Source: Clostridia bacterium (GTDB lineage Bacteria > Bacillota > Clostridia > Oscillospirales > CAG-272). From it: a DNA stretch of 5,744 nt. The notes below the pieces were generated by a model. That model worked only from the letters and a program-made list of their open reading frames with translations. It searched no databases and was not told the DNA's origin. The DNA lies in contig JAFQNM010000026.1 in the NCBI GenBank assembly GCA_017395885.1, positions 1 to 5,744 on the forward strand, written 5' to 3'. Of this stretch, positions 5,673 to 5,744 are shown one piece after another (position 1 is the stretch's first letter; the number at the start of each line of letters is the position of its first letter). The translations under genes and the position numbers were made by a program.

Positions 5673-5744
5673 TTTGTTAATTATTTTTTCTCCGTCGTAA
5701 ACGATAATGCCGTGGCCCTCACCTGCACGGTTGCCGGCAGCAAG
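5670..5744 (-). CDS. C-terminal fragment of an unidentified protein, start outside the window
   Basis: The last 24 codons and TAA of a minus-strand gene that runs off the window edge. The visible tail contains AAGNRAGEGHGIIVYDGEKI and ends INK. It looks like a real protein end: a glycine-rich loop followed by a beta strand, in-frame to the edge, with its stop overlapping the next gene's ribosome site as in a tight operon. I do not recognise the family from this fragment. It is probably co-transcribed with the ACT and UPF0210 genes, and the operon promoter must lie further upstream. Confidence 0.65.
   Translation of the reverse strand, partial: LAAGNRAGEGHGIIVYDGEKIINK

Overview
The window looks like chromosome of a Gram-positive gut or rumen Clostridia, probably a Ruminococcus-like Oscillospiraceae. 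This is inferred from Shine-Dalgarno-led genes, the UPF0237/UPF0210 gene pair, a DUF4838 glycan-type protein, moderate GC and compact intrinsic terminators. No taxonomic marker gene is present, so the assignment is soft.

Layout. Positions 1-1104 (+) hold the C-terminal part of a DUF4838 protein, closed by a terminator at 1115-1150. A sigma-A type promoter (1171-1199) then drives a monocistronic gene, 1231-2772 (+). It encodes a single-pass membrane protein with an acidic globular region, a zinc ribbon and five tandem 37-residue Tyr/Asp-rich units, each with the pattern CX2C-X14-CX2C. A 17-bp stem hairpin at 2771-2808 ends this gene and can also serve the convergent genes.

From 3986 down to 2863 lies an AT-rich islet read on the minus strand. 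It holds an array of small unrelated hairpins separated by the heptamer ATATAAC/GTTATAT (3828-3986), a four-helix bundle (23S rRNA IVS-type) gene, and an S51-family peptidase E-like gene. The four-helix bundle gene has an in-frame TAA at 3524-3526. The same frame continues beyond it with a typical family C-terminus, so the gene is either freshly truncated or mis-sequenced.

From 5744 down to 4017 (minus) is a tight operon: the last 24 codons of an unidentified gene, an ACT-domain protein (UPF0237) and a PFL/UPF0210 (DUF711) protein. In each junction the Shine-Dalgarno overlaps the stop codon of the gene before. A perfect 17-bp inverted repeat (3988-4023) overlaps the last stop codon and terminates the operon.

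Most worth following up: the expanding Cys/Tyr/Asp repeat protein, the heptamer-hairpin array beside the four-helix bundle gene, and the nonsense codon in that gene.
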